In this document: positions 17,257-25,081 of the stretch, piece after piece
How the letters are laid out: every line of letters begins with the position of its first letter
Numbering within the stretch: position 1 is the stretch's first letter
Assembly (NCBI GenBank): GCA_016794465.1
Contig: JAEUKA010000068.1
Location: 1 to 64,000 of the forward strand
From: Myxococcales bacterium
Lineage (GTDB): Bacteria; Myxococcota_A; Polyangia; Palsa-1104; JAEUJZ01
Direction of reading: 5' to 3'
Length of the DNA: 64,000 nt
Made by a program: the position numbers and the translations under genes
Notes under the pieces: model-generated
What the model saw: only the letters and a program-made list of their open reading frames with translations
Databases searched by the model: none
Told to the model about the DNA's origin: nothing

Positions 17257-20200
17257 ATGCGCACGCCGCTTCGTCGTTTGTGGCCGAGTGTCAGCATCTG
17301 GGCCGGACTGCTGCTCTGGCTGCTCGTCGGGCTGTCCACGAGCCAGGCCGAGCCTCCAGCCAGTGGCGTGGCTGCGCCTGCGACGACGGCTGCTCTTGCG
17401 ACGACGGCTGCTCCTGCGACGACGGCTGCTCCTGCGACGACGGCTGCTCCGGTTGTCGATCGCGTTAAGAGTGTCTCGTCGGAGACTTCCGGCTGTACCA
17501 GCTTTGAAGGCAGTCGCCTCTTGTCCGCCTATTTTGCCCTCGGTGAGACTGAAAAAGGCCGCGCCACCCTCGACGCCATCCGTCACGAAGTCGAACGCCA
17601 AGGGGTCAGCATCCAGTTCTTGGTCGCCACCGTTCCCGAGCCGCGCCTCGGATTCGATACCACCGTCGAGTCACTGACTCGCGCGCTCGAAGCAACCGGC
17701 TTTTTGCTCGATCGCTACCTTTTGCCGTGGACGGTGGTGACGGATAAGCGCAGTGCCGATAGTGCCTGTCCCGTCGACCAGCCAGGGATTGCCCTGTTTC
17801 AGCGCTCGGTCGAAGGGCCGGGTGGTCAGTCGCGACGGGGCCTGCTGCTGCTGTATCTCGTCGGTGAGTCGCCAGTCGCCGGTATCCACAAGAGCGCCTT
17901 CCTGCGCGCCGTCGATGACATGCAGCGACTGCGCGCGATGCTTCCCGACGGCAAGTGCGAGTCTTGCGGCGAGGTTCGCATCGTCGGTCCAGCCTTTTCC
18001 GGCGCGGTGGTGTCGCTGGAGCAGCTGCTCTCACACTACCGGACCCTGTCGTTTCGACTGCTGTCGGGACGGGCGACCAACGGGGCGATTCGGGCGCAGA
18101 TTCGGAAGTTCGACGGTGGAGGCCGCAGCGTTCGCTATGAAGCGACCGTGATTCCCGACGAGGCGCTGCAGACCGAGTTCTTCTGTTTTCTCACCGAGAC
18201 GCTGGGCGCCGACGAGCACGATGTTGCCCTCATCACCGAGTCCTCGACGGGCTATGGCCAGGCGGTGATTGCCGCGCAGGCCGACCAAAGCCACGCGACG
18301 CCGCTGGCTCACGATCGCGTCCTGCCAGCCCGACCTTTGCACAAGAGCGACCACTGCAAGCGACCGCATCGTCCCCGACTGACGCTGCCGGTACCGCTCC
18401 ACATCGCACGACTTCATAATACGGAGCTGCGATCGTCGTCGCCAAGTCCGCGCAGTGAAGTGGGGTCGTTGACCGATCTGCTGACGGCGCAGACGAGTCG
18501 ACCGCTACCGACGATGCTCGACGACAGCCCACGCACCGACATCATGCCGACGCTGTCCCCGCGCACCGTCTCGGCGGCAGAGCGCTCGCTTGCCCACATC
18601 CTGACCACGATCTACGCCGAGAAGATTCGCTATGTCGGGATCATTGCCACCGACGTGCAGGACAAGCTGTTTTTGGCCCGGCAGATTCGCGCCTACAGCC
18701 CCGACGTGGTGCTGTTTACCTTCGAGAGCGACATCCTGTTTACCCATCCCGACGCGCGGCCGTACCTCAAAGGCATGCTGGTGGTGTCGCCGTATCCGCT
18801 GTTTACGCGCAACCAGCAGTGGAGCTATCCGTTTCGCGGGCTCCGTCAGCGCATCCAGTTTGCCAGCGACGCCGATCAAGGGGTTTATAACGCCACCGTC
18901 GCGCTGCTGGGCCATCCCGAGCAGCTCCTCGAGTATTCCCAGGCCGCGCCCGGTGTCGACAAGCCGCTCAGCCGGCCCGCGATTTGGATCAGTGCCGTCG
19001 GCAATGACACGCTGTTTCCGCTCGCGTTCATCAAAGACTACGACGCCGACGGCTACGTCCACGAAAACACGTCGGTCCAAAAGGCGCTGTTTGAGTATCG
19101 CTATTCGCCCTATCAGCAAGGGTCGCTCAGCCTGCTGATGCTGCTCCTTGGCGTGATCGGCGTGTGGTTTGTCGTCGGATACTTCTGGCACTACTACCAC
19201 CCCGAGCCCGAGCCGCCGCTGCTCTTCTCACCGCTCAAGATATTTCGGCGCAGCAACATCGCCCGCTCGCTACTCGATGACGAGCTGGCCGAGCGAGAGT
19301 CGGCGCGGCAGCCGATGTTTGTACTGTGTCTGTTTGCACCGGCGTGGATTGCCTATTGTGCGATCACCACTTCGCACTTTATGCAGCTGCGAGATGGCAA
19401 TCTCGACGAGTTTCTCGACGAAAAGCGCCTCTCGCTGTGGATTCGACTCTGGTATCACTCCGGCCACATTGGCGTGTATCAGAACCTGTCGTGGAAGGTG
19501 CTCTGCATTGCCCTGTTTGGGGTGCTGGTGCAGCTGCTCTTTTCGCTGACCATCCTCGATGCTGCGCTGCAGTACGTGCTGCCCAAGTGGCGGGCCGTGC
19601 TGCAGCAGCGCTTGGTGAAGTTGGTAAGCGGCCTGCGGCCCGTGCTGCGGCGCGTCGGACTGTCGGTGGTGGTGCTGCTGAGCTTGGGCCTGGTGACGCT
19701 GACGTTTTTTCTGTTCGTGGCGTTTGTGAACTACCTGCAGGTCGACTTCAATCACCTGCTGTTTTTGCGACGGACTGCCCAGCCGGCCTTTGGACTGTCT
19801 CCGATGATGCCGCTGATGTTGCTCGGCTGCGGGGTGCAGCTCTACGGGTACTGCGAGCTCAGCCGCATCCGTCTGCTGGAAAAGCTGGCGACGGTGTATC
19901 TCGATCTCCTCGAGGAGCTAGAAGACGATCGCGGCCTGCGCACCAAGATCAGTCAGATCGCCGCCTATCTTGGCAGTCCGTCGGTGTGGCAGATCCTGGC
20001 GGGCGGCCTGCTCTCGCTGTTGCAAGCCGTGACGATGCTGTCAGAGCTGGTGTCGCTCGAGGTCGCGCCGATGCACCTCGTGTTCCGGTTCCTGATTGCG
20101 CTGCAGGTGACGATGATCGGCTTTGTGTTTTACCGATTTTTGCGGCTGTGGTCGGTGTTCCGCGAGTTTTTGCAGACGCTCGGGCATCACCCGCTGGCGC

Positions 20201-21078
20201 CGGCGCTGGAGCGCTTGCCGCACAAGTTCATCCGCAGCCTGGGCGCGCTGTTTTTGGAAGATCTGCCGGAGCTGACCCGTCGCGAGGCGGCGCAAGAGCA
20301 CTTCCGTCTGCTGATCAATCACATGACGCAGCTCGACCTCGATCGGGACCTTGTGCCGCTGTCGCAGGACGACGATGTGGAGGAGATCAAGCTCCTGCTT
20401 GTACGACTGCGCGAGCTGCAGCCGGCGCTGGAAAAAGAGACGACGCTGCGCCTGATGCCACTGCCGCAACATGTCGCCGATGCCCAGGTGGTGCGGGCGT
20501 CGCGGCTGCTGACACAGATCCTCAAGCGGTTCTGGCGGGCGCGGCCAATTCCGGGGTCGCTGCTGACGGGCAAGCCGGGTGAGTCGCAGCTGCTGGTACG
20601 GCCCGGTCCCGAGCAGAACACCGCCGAGGCCTATCACCGCCTGGTGCCCGACTCGCTGCACCTGTGGCTGCGCCTCGCCGAGGATTTTTTGGCGATTCAG
20701 GTGGTCAGCTACATCAACCGGCTGTTCCCCCACCTGCGCAACGGGCTGCTCAACGTGACGATCGGCTTTGTGCTGCTGCTGCTGGCGCTGATCGTCTATC
20801 CGTTCCAGCCGCAGCGCTACATGGTGCTTTTGTCGACAGTGCTGCTGGTGGTGACCGGGCCGACGACGATGTATGTGCTGGCGCAGATGAACCGCGACGA
20901 GGTGCTGTCGCGCATCGCCAAGAGCCAGCCCGGCAAGCTGACCTGGGATCGCGCATTTATTTCCCAGGTGGTGATCTACGGGGTGCTGCCACTGCTCAGC
21001 CTGATTGCGACCCAGTTTCCCGAGGTGCGCGGCGCGGCGTTTTCGTGGATTGAGACGGCGCTGCGGACGCTCAAGTAA
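17257..21078 (+). CDS. large multi-spanning membrane protein with periplasmic-binding-like domain
   Basis: About 1273 residues, not recognised. A signal peptide (1-31, ends SQAE) precedes an Ala/Thr repeat (PATTAA x4, 41-64). The region 65-600 is extracytoplasmic and has features of a receptor-family ligand-binding or type-1 periplasmic-binding fold: VALITESSTGYGQ and, later, YVGIIATDVQDKLFLARQIRAYSPDVVLFTF. About ten membrane helices follow from residue 625. A soluble segment of about 200 residues, near 965-1160, lies between helix blocks. It ends in three helices before SWIETALRTLK. It could be a sensor or transporter-like envelope protein. The start ATG 17257 is chosen for the signal peptide; a GTG ten codons earlier is possible. 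No neighbour indicates its role. Confidence 0.6.
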   Translation: MRTPLRRLWPSVSIWAGLLLWLLVGLSTSQAEPPASGVAAPATTAALATTAAPATTAAPATTAAPVVDRVKSVSSETSGCTSFEGSRLLSAYFALGETEKGRATLDAIRHEVERQGVSIQFLVATVPEPRLGFDTTVESLTRALEATGFLLDRYLLPWTVVTDKRSADSACPVDQPGIALFQRSVEGPGGQSRRGLLLLYLVGESPVAGIHKSAFLRAVDDMQRLRAMLPDGKCESCGEVRIVGPAFSGAVVSLEQLLSHYRTLSFRLLSGRATNGAIRAQIRKFDGGGRSVRYEATVIPDEALQTEFFCFLTETLGADEHDVALITESSTGYGQAVIAAQADQSHATPLAHDRVLPARPLHKSDHCKRPHRPRLTLPVPLHIARLHNTELRSSSPSPRSEVGSLTDLLTAQTSRPLPTMLDDSPRTDIMPTLSPRTVSAAERSLAHILTTIYAEKIRYVGIIATDVQDKLFLARQIRAYSPDVVLFTFESDILFTHPDARPYLKGMLVVSPYPLFTRNQQWSYPFRGLRQRIQFASDADQGVYNATVALLGHPEQLLEYSQAAPGVDKPLSRPAIWISAVGNDTLFPLAFIKDYDADGYVHENTSVQKALFEYRYSPYQQGSLSLLMLLLGVIGVWFVVGYFWHYYHPEPEPPLLFSPLKIFRRSNIARSLLDDELAERESARQPMFVLCLFAPAWIAYCAITTSHFMQLRDGNLDEFLDEKRLSLWIRLWYHSGHIGVYQNLSWKVLCIALFGVLVQLLFSLTILDAALQYVLPKWRAVLQQRLVKLVSGLRPVLRRVGLSVVVLLSLGLVTLTFFLFVAFVNYLQVDFNHLLFLRRTAQPAFGLSPMMPLMLLGCGVQLYGYCELSRIRLLEKLATVYLDLLEELEDDRGLRTKISQIAAYLGSPSVWQILAGGLLSLLQAVTMLSELVSLEVAPMHLVFRFLIALQVTMIGFVFYRFLRLWSVFREFLQTLGHHPLAPALERLPHKFIRSLGALFLEDLPELTRREAAQEHFRLLINHMTQLDLDRDLVPLSQDDDVEEIKLLLVRLRELQPALEKETTLRLMPLPQHVADAQVVRASRLLTQILKRFWRARPIPGSLLTGKPGESQLLVRPGPEQNTAEAYHRLVPDSLHLWLRLAEDFLAIQVVSYINRLFPHLRNGLLNVTIGFVLLLLALIVYPFQPQRYMVLLSTVLLVVTGPTTMYVLAQMNRDEVLSRIAKSQPGKLTWDRAFISQVVIYGVLPLLSLIATQFPEVRGAAFSWIETALRTLK
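17377..17448 (+). repeat. 18-bp in-frame tandem repeat, 4 units
   Basis: Four contiguous units of CCTGCGACGACGGCTGCT, one with CTT in place of CCT. They encode PATTAA repeats just after the signal peptide of the large membrane protein. Near-identity at DNA level suggests recent expansion. Confidence 0.85.
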
Positions 21079-21120
21079 CGGCGCGGCGGACTGGCCTGCT
21101 TACTGGCCGATGCCGCGCCG
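21079..21120. terminator. possible bidirectional hairpin between convergent genes
   Basis: A perfect 9-bp inverted repeat, CGGCGCGGC...GCCGCGCCG, frames a 24-nt loop that contains GGCC-N8-GGCC. It lies between the stop of the large membrane protein and the stop of the lipoprotein gene, overlapping the latter. There is no T tract on either strand, so a termination role is uncertain. Confidence 0.35.
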
Positions 21121-22638
21121 GACCAGCACCGCTCCGGCGCCCACCGACGGCTGATCGGTGATGACCAGATCGACGATGCCATCGAAGTCGAAGTCTCCGA
21201 CGGCCACCGCCGAGGGCCTGATCACACTCGAAAAGTCGATTCGCTGCGACGGTGAAAAGGTGCCGTTGCCCTTGCCGCGCAGCAGGCTCAGGTTGCCTGA
21301 CACGCCCGAGGTGTTGGCGCAGATCACATCCAGGTTGCCATCCCCGTCGAGATCCGCCACCGCCAGTCCAGTCGGTGTTCCGTCAAGGTCATACGTACTC
21401 GCCGCACTGCCATCGCCAAGCGCCCCAGCTGCCTGGCCCATGAGCACCGTCAGCTTTCCCGTCGGTGCAACATCACTCGCCACCACCACATCCATCACTC
21501 CGTCGCGGTTGAAGTCGCCACTGCCCACCGCGCTGGGATTGACCTGCTGGGTCTTGGCGCCCAGCAGCGTCAGCAGCGGTGGCGTCGACACTCCCCGATT
21601 TTGCAGCACCGAGACATTGGTCACCCCCAGCTGGTTCAGGCGATGAATCCCGACCGCATCCAGCTTGCCGTCGCTGTTCACATCGATCGCAGTCAGTCCA
21701 ACCAAGCTCGTGGCACTGGTTGCGATGGCCGTGCCAAGGGAAAACGTCGCGCTGCGGTTGCCGAGCAAGAGGCCCAAGTTGCCGCTCGCCGCCGAGGTGC
21801 TGTTGGCAGTCAAAAGGTCCAGGTTTCCGTCGTTGTTCACGTCGAGGGCGATCACAGCCACTGGCTGGGTACCTCCTCCCGTCGCTGAGCTTGCCGCGCT
21901 GGTCAGTGCCCCGGTGCCATCGCCAAGCAAGACACTGACCACGCTCATTCCGGGACTGGCGGTGGCGGCATCGAGCTTGCCGTCGGCATTCACATCCGCC
22001 AGCGTCAGTCCAATCGGCGAGCTCCCGACGGAGCGAGTGGACGCCAAGCTGAACGTGCCGCTGCCGCTGTTGCGATAGCTGTGAACGGTGCTGCTGGTCT
22101 GATAGACGACCACCAAGTCGAGGCTGCCATCCTTGTTGAGATCGGCGACTCCGACGCTGCGTGGCCCGGCATCGCTGCCGACCAGCGCCGTCGGTGGGTC
22201 AAAGCTGAGCGTGCTCAGAAAATAGCGGAACGACTGGCTGAGGGTGGCGCTCTGACCGCTGACGTTGGTGACGGTGATATCGACGGGACCGGGCCTGCCG
22301 GGGCGAGCCGGGGTGTTGCAGGTGAGGCTGCCACCGTCGGGACTGACCTGGATGCTGGAGGCGATGGTGCCACCGACGCGAACCAGGGCGCCGCTGCGAA
22401 AGCCACTGCCGGTCAGCGTGATCGCGGTGCCGCCCGCAGTGCCGCCGCCGCTCGGAGAGACGGCGCTGACCTGTACCACTTCCAGCGCGGCTGCATCGGC
22501 TGTGCCCAGATCCGGGCCGAGAACGCCCAGGTCGGACGCGCCCGTTGACCCCTCTCCACACGACAGGACCGCTGCTGCTGCCATCGACCATGTCAGTGCC
22601 GCCCCGACCACCCGCCACCTCAGCTTGGTTCCGCTCAT
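21100..22638 (-). CDS. FG-GAP/VCBS-repeat lipoprotein with IPT/TIG domain
   Basis: A 512-residue secreted lipoprotein. The signal peptide ends in lipobox VLSC. Residues 55-150 form an IPT/TIG immunoglobulin-like domain (VSAVSPSGGGTAGGTAITLTG). The remainder is about seven FG-GAP/VCBS repeats, each with a Ca2+-binding loop of the D-x-D/N-x-DG type, e.g. VADLNKDGSLDLVV, LADVNADGKLDAA, ALDVNNDGNLDLL. They should form a seven-bladed propeller facing outward. The start at 22638 follows a good AAGGGG ribosome site. A longer in-frame extension to 23010 overlaps imuA and is rejected. The gene is divergent from the SOS operon. Confidence 0.8.
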   Translation of the reverse strand: MSGTKLRWRVVGAALTWSMAAAAVLSCGEGSTGASDLGVLGPDLGTADAAALEVVQVSAVSPSGGGTAGGTAITLTGSGFRSGALVRVGGTIASSIQVSPDGGSLTCNTPARPGRPGPVDITVTNVSGQSATLSQSFRYFLSTLSFDPPTALVGSDAGPRSVGVADLNKDGSLDLVVVYQTSSTVHSYRNSGSGTFSLASTRSVGSSPIGLTLADVNADGKLDAATASPGMSVVSVLLGDGTGALTSAASSATGGGTQPVAVIALDVNNDGNLDLLTANSTSAASGNLGLLLGNRSATFSLGTAIATSATSLVGLTAIDVNSDGKLDAVGIHRLNQLGVTNVSVLQNRGVSTPPLLTLLGAKTQQVNPSAVGSGDFNRDGVMDVVVASDVAPTGKLTVLMGQAAGALGDGSAASTYDLDGTPTGLAVADLDGDGNLDVICANTSGVSGNLSLLRGKGNGTFSPSQRIDFSSVIRPSAVAVGDFDFDGIVDLVITDQPSVGAGAVLVRRGIGQ

Positions 22639-22799
22639 GAGTATCCCCTTGTAAGAGCTGCGCGACCGCAAGCCTGCGCATGGCAGTCGCTTCCCCGGAT
22701 CTTCGGCGTTACCGAGCCCAACCACTACCAAATGGGCAACATTTTCCCGATCGAACTTCCTGAAAAAACCACAATTAGGTAAATATCTTCTCAATTCCA

Positions 22800-22828
22800 T
22801 TGACCTGAACATCCGATCCTCATAGCCT
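22800..22828 (+). promoter_or_regulatory. imuA promoter, predicted leaderless
   Basis: -35 TTGACC and -10 TAGCCT are 17 nt apart, and the expected start lies 7 nt downstream, at position 22835, which is the A of the imuA ATG. No ribosome site precedes the ATG, in agreement with a leaderless mRNA. Confidence 0.6.
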
Positions 22829-22842
22829 GAACACATGTTTAG
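22826..22842 (-). promoter_or_regulatory. LexA operator (SOS box) over the imuA start codon
   Basis: Read on the minus strand, CTAAACATGTGTTCAGG fits every position of the Myxococcus xanthus LexA consensus as I recall it, CTRHAMRYBYGTTCAGS. It overlaps the end of the -10 box, the predicted start site and the ATG (22835-22837). A second CTGAACA half-site lies 22 bp upstream at 22805-22811. Bound LexA would block polymerase directly. Confidence 0.75.
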
Positions 22843-23575
22843 CCAACTGGCCCGGCTTGACCTGCCCCCGCCCAGCAACTTGACCGGCTTGCCGGCTGAT
22901 GCGGATGGCGCGGGATCTCGGCAGGCGGCGATCTCGCAGCTGCGGCAGGCCTGTCGCAGTGAGCTGCGTGTTCGCACCGAGCCTCCGATACCGACGGGCT
23001 GTGCGGTCATCGATGCGGCGCTCCAGGGTGGGCTGCCGCGCGGTCAGATCGTCGAGGCGGTGGGCAAGGTAGGACGGCTGTCGCTGGCGCTCGGGGCCTT
23101 GGCTCAGGTGACGCAGCGACGCGAGCTGGCGGTCTTGATTGATGGGGCCGATGCGCTCGATCCCGCCGGAGCTGCCGCGCAAGGCGTCGACCTGCGGCGG
23201 ATGCTGTGGACAAGGGTAAAAAACGGTAGCGATGCCCTGCGAGCAGCCGACTTGGTCCTGGGAGCCGGGGGTATTTCCTTGGTTGTGCTGTATCTGGTAG
23301 CGGCCCCAGATCCGCATCAGGTCACGCGGGCGGCGCTGTGGTCGCGGCTGACCTTGCGGGCGCAGCGGGCAAAGGCGGCGGTGCTGGTGTGTGCCGACCG
23401 GCCACTGGCGCAGAGCTTTGCGGTCGCGACGCTCGCGGTTCACGACGAAGGCATGCGCTGGCAGGACGCGCCGGGCGGGCGGCTGCAGCTGCGGGAGCGC
23501 GTGGCGCGCATCGAGGTGATGCGGAGCCGCCTGGGCGCACCCGGTGATGTGCAGCCCTGGTGTTTGAGCAAGTGA
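22835..23575 (+). CDS. imuA: ImuA, RecA-like accessory protein of SOS mutagenesis
   Basis: A 246-residue protein with a reduced RecA-like core: IPTGCAVIDAALQGGLPRGQIVEAVG resembles RecA/ImuA, but the Walker A loop is VGKVGRLS rather than GPESSGKT, so ATP binding is doubtful. LVVLYLVAAPDPHQVTRAALWSRL occupies the DNA-loop/core region. ImuA works with ImuB and DnaE2 in damage-induced mutagenesis. It is the first gene of a three-gene operon, 9 nt from imuB, under a LexA operator. The order is the classical imuA-imuB-dnaE2 cassette. Confidence 0.85.
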   Translation: MFSQLARLDLPPPSNLTGLPADADGAGSRQAAISQLRQACRSELRVRTEPPIPTGCAVIDAALQGGLPRGQIVEAVGKVGRLSLALGALAQVTQRRELAVLIDGADALDPAGAAAQGVDLRRMLWTRVKNGSDALRAADLVLGAGGISLVVLYLVAAPDPHQVTRAALWSRLTLRAQRAKAAVLVCADRPLAQSFAVATLAVHDEGMRWQDAPGGRLQLRERVARIEVMRSRLGAPGDVQPWCLSK

Positions 23576-23584
23576 GGTGAGTCC

Positions 23585-25072
23585 ATGTCGCTGACCTGCG
23601 AGCGGATTGCCTGTCTGTGGATTCCGTCGTGGCCGCTGCAAGCGCTGCTGCGCGCCCGACCCGAGCTGCGAACGCAAAAGCTGGTGGTGTCTGACGGGAC
23701 GCTGCCGACCTCGCTGGTGCTGGGGGCGACGCTGCCGCTGCGACAGGTCGGGGTGCGGGTCGGACAGACGGTGGCGCAGGCGCGGTCGCTCGGTGGGGAG
23801 CTGACGGTGCAGGTGCTCAGCGAGGCGCATCGACAGGCGGCGCGCGATGCCCTGTACGACGTGGCGTCGTCGTTTTCGCCGAGCATTGAGTGCGGCGACG
23901 GCTACGTGCTGCTCGGGGTGGGCGACATGGCGAAGCTGTTCCCCGACGAGACAATCCTCGGCAAAGCGCTGCTGGTACAGGCCGAGTCGGTGCGGCTCCA
24001 TGGTCGGGTCGCAATTGCCAGTCGAGCAGCGACGGCAAAGCTGCTGGCGCGGGCGCGGGCCGAGGTCACGGTGGTGGCGCCCGGCGACGAAAAGCTGTAT
24101 CTGCGGCCACTGCCCTTGTCGGTGTTGCCACTGTCGGCGGCGCAGGCGCTGCTGTTGGCGCGGTTTGGGCTCAAGACGCTCGGGGACTTGGTGGCGCTGC
24201 CTCGGACCAAGCTGCCGGCGCGGCTGGGTCGAGACGGTGTCAAGCTGCATCGCTTGGCGGCGGGGGAAGAGGACGCGCCGCTGCAGCCAACGCCACCGCC
24301 AGTGGAGATCTGCGAGTCGCTGGAGCTCGACGAGGCGGAGCACAACCTGGAGCCGCTGCTGTTTCTTTTGCGCGGGCTGACCGACCGGATGATGGCGCGG
24401 CTCAAGGCAATGAGCCTGGCGTGTGGGGACTTTACCGTCGAGCTGCTTCACCAACCTCAGGGCGTGCAGCGGGTCGAGGTCAAGGTGGCGACGCCAACCC
24501 GTGAAGTGGCGACGGTGATGGAGCTTCTGCGGCTGTCTCTGCAAGCACATCCCCCCGAGACGGCGGTGCGAGGGCTGCAGGTCCGTACGCAGGCGGCGCG
24601 GCCCAGGCCCCTACAGCTGGGACTGTTCGACGGTGAGCAGCTCCTGCCCGAGCGACTGATGACCCTGCTGTCGCGGCTGCAAGCACTGTGTGGCGACGGG
24701 CGGGTCGGGCAAGCGGCGGCGCAGGACTCGCACCTCCCGGGGCTGGCCGAGGTGGTTCGCCTGCAGCCGCCGTCAAGTCGCGAGCGCGACGACGGTGTGG
24801 TGTCAGACCTGCAGCATCGAATGGCGCTCCACATGCTGCGACCACCACGAGCCGCCACCGTCAAGATGAATGGCGCCCGACTCACCCACCTGCACAGCGA
24901 TGGACTCAGCGGTCCGGTGCTGCGTGCCGGCGGGCCCTACCGAATCCGTGGCAGCGTCGGCAACGAAGGTCTGCGCGACTACTACGATGTCGAGCTACCG
25001 GGAGGCGAGGCGCTGCGGGTGTTCTTCGACCGCGACGAGGACAGCTGGTTTCTCGACGCGCGCTACGACTGA
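23585..25072 (+). CDS. imuB: ImuB, catalytically inactive Y-family DNA polymerase
   Basis: A 495-residue Y-family protein. The N-terminus ERIACLWIPSWPLQALLR occupies the place of the catalytic DxD-F(Y) motif but has no acidic residues, as in known ImuB proteins. FSPSIECGDGYVLLGVGDMAKLF and KTLGDLVALPRTKLPARLG (helix-hairpin-helix) follow. It normally recruits DnaE2 and the beta clamp to lesions. I did not identify a clear clamp-binding motif. A GTGAGGTGAG ribosome site is just ahead of the ATG. It is co-transcribed with imuA and dnaE2 (9 and 6-9 nt gaps). Confidence 0.88.
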   Translation: MSLTCERIACLWIPSWPLQALLRARPELRTQKLVVSDGTLPTSLVLGATLPLRQVGVRVGQTVAQARSLGGELTVQVLSEAHRQAARDALYDVASSFSPSIECGDGYVLLGVGDMAKLFPDETILGKALLVQAESVRLHGRVAIASRAATAKLLARARAEVTVVAPGDEKLYLRPLPLSVLPLSAAQALLLARFGLKTLGDLVALPRTKLPARLGRDGVKLHRLAAGEEDAPLQPTPPPVEICESLELDEAEHNLEPLLFLLRGLTDRMMARLKAMSLACGDFTVELLHQPQGVQRVEVKVATPTREVATVMELLRLSLQAHPPETAVRGLQVRTQAARPRPLQLGLFDGEQLLPERLMTLLSRLQALCGDGRVGQAAAQDSHLPGLAEVVRLQPPSSRERDDGVVSDLQHRMALHMLRPPRAATVKMNGARLTHLHSDGLSGPVLRAGGPYRIRGSVGNEGLRDYYDVELPGGEALRVFFDRDEDSWFLDARYD

Positions 25073-25081
25073 GAGGATGTG

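Noticed and set aside
22639..23010. N-terminal extension of the FG-GAP lipoprotein
   Set aside because: It overlaps imuA and the LexA operator, and the lipoprotein signal peptide with a good ribosome site begins at 22638.
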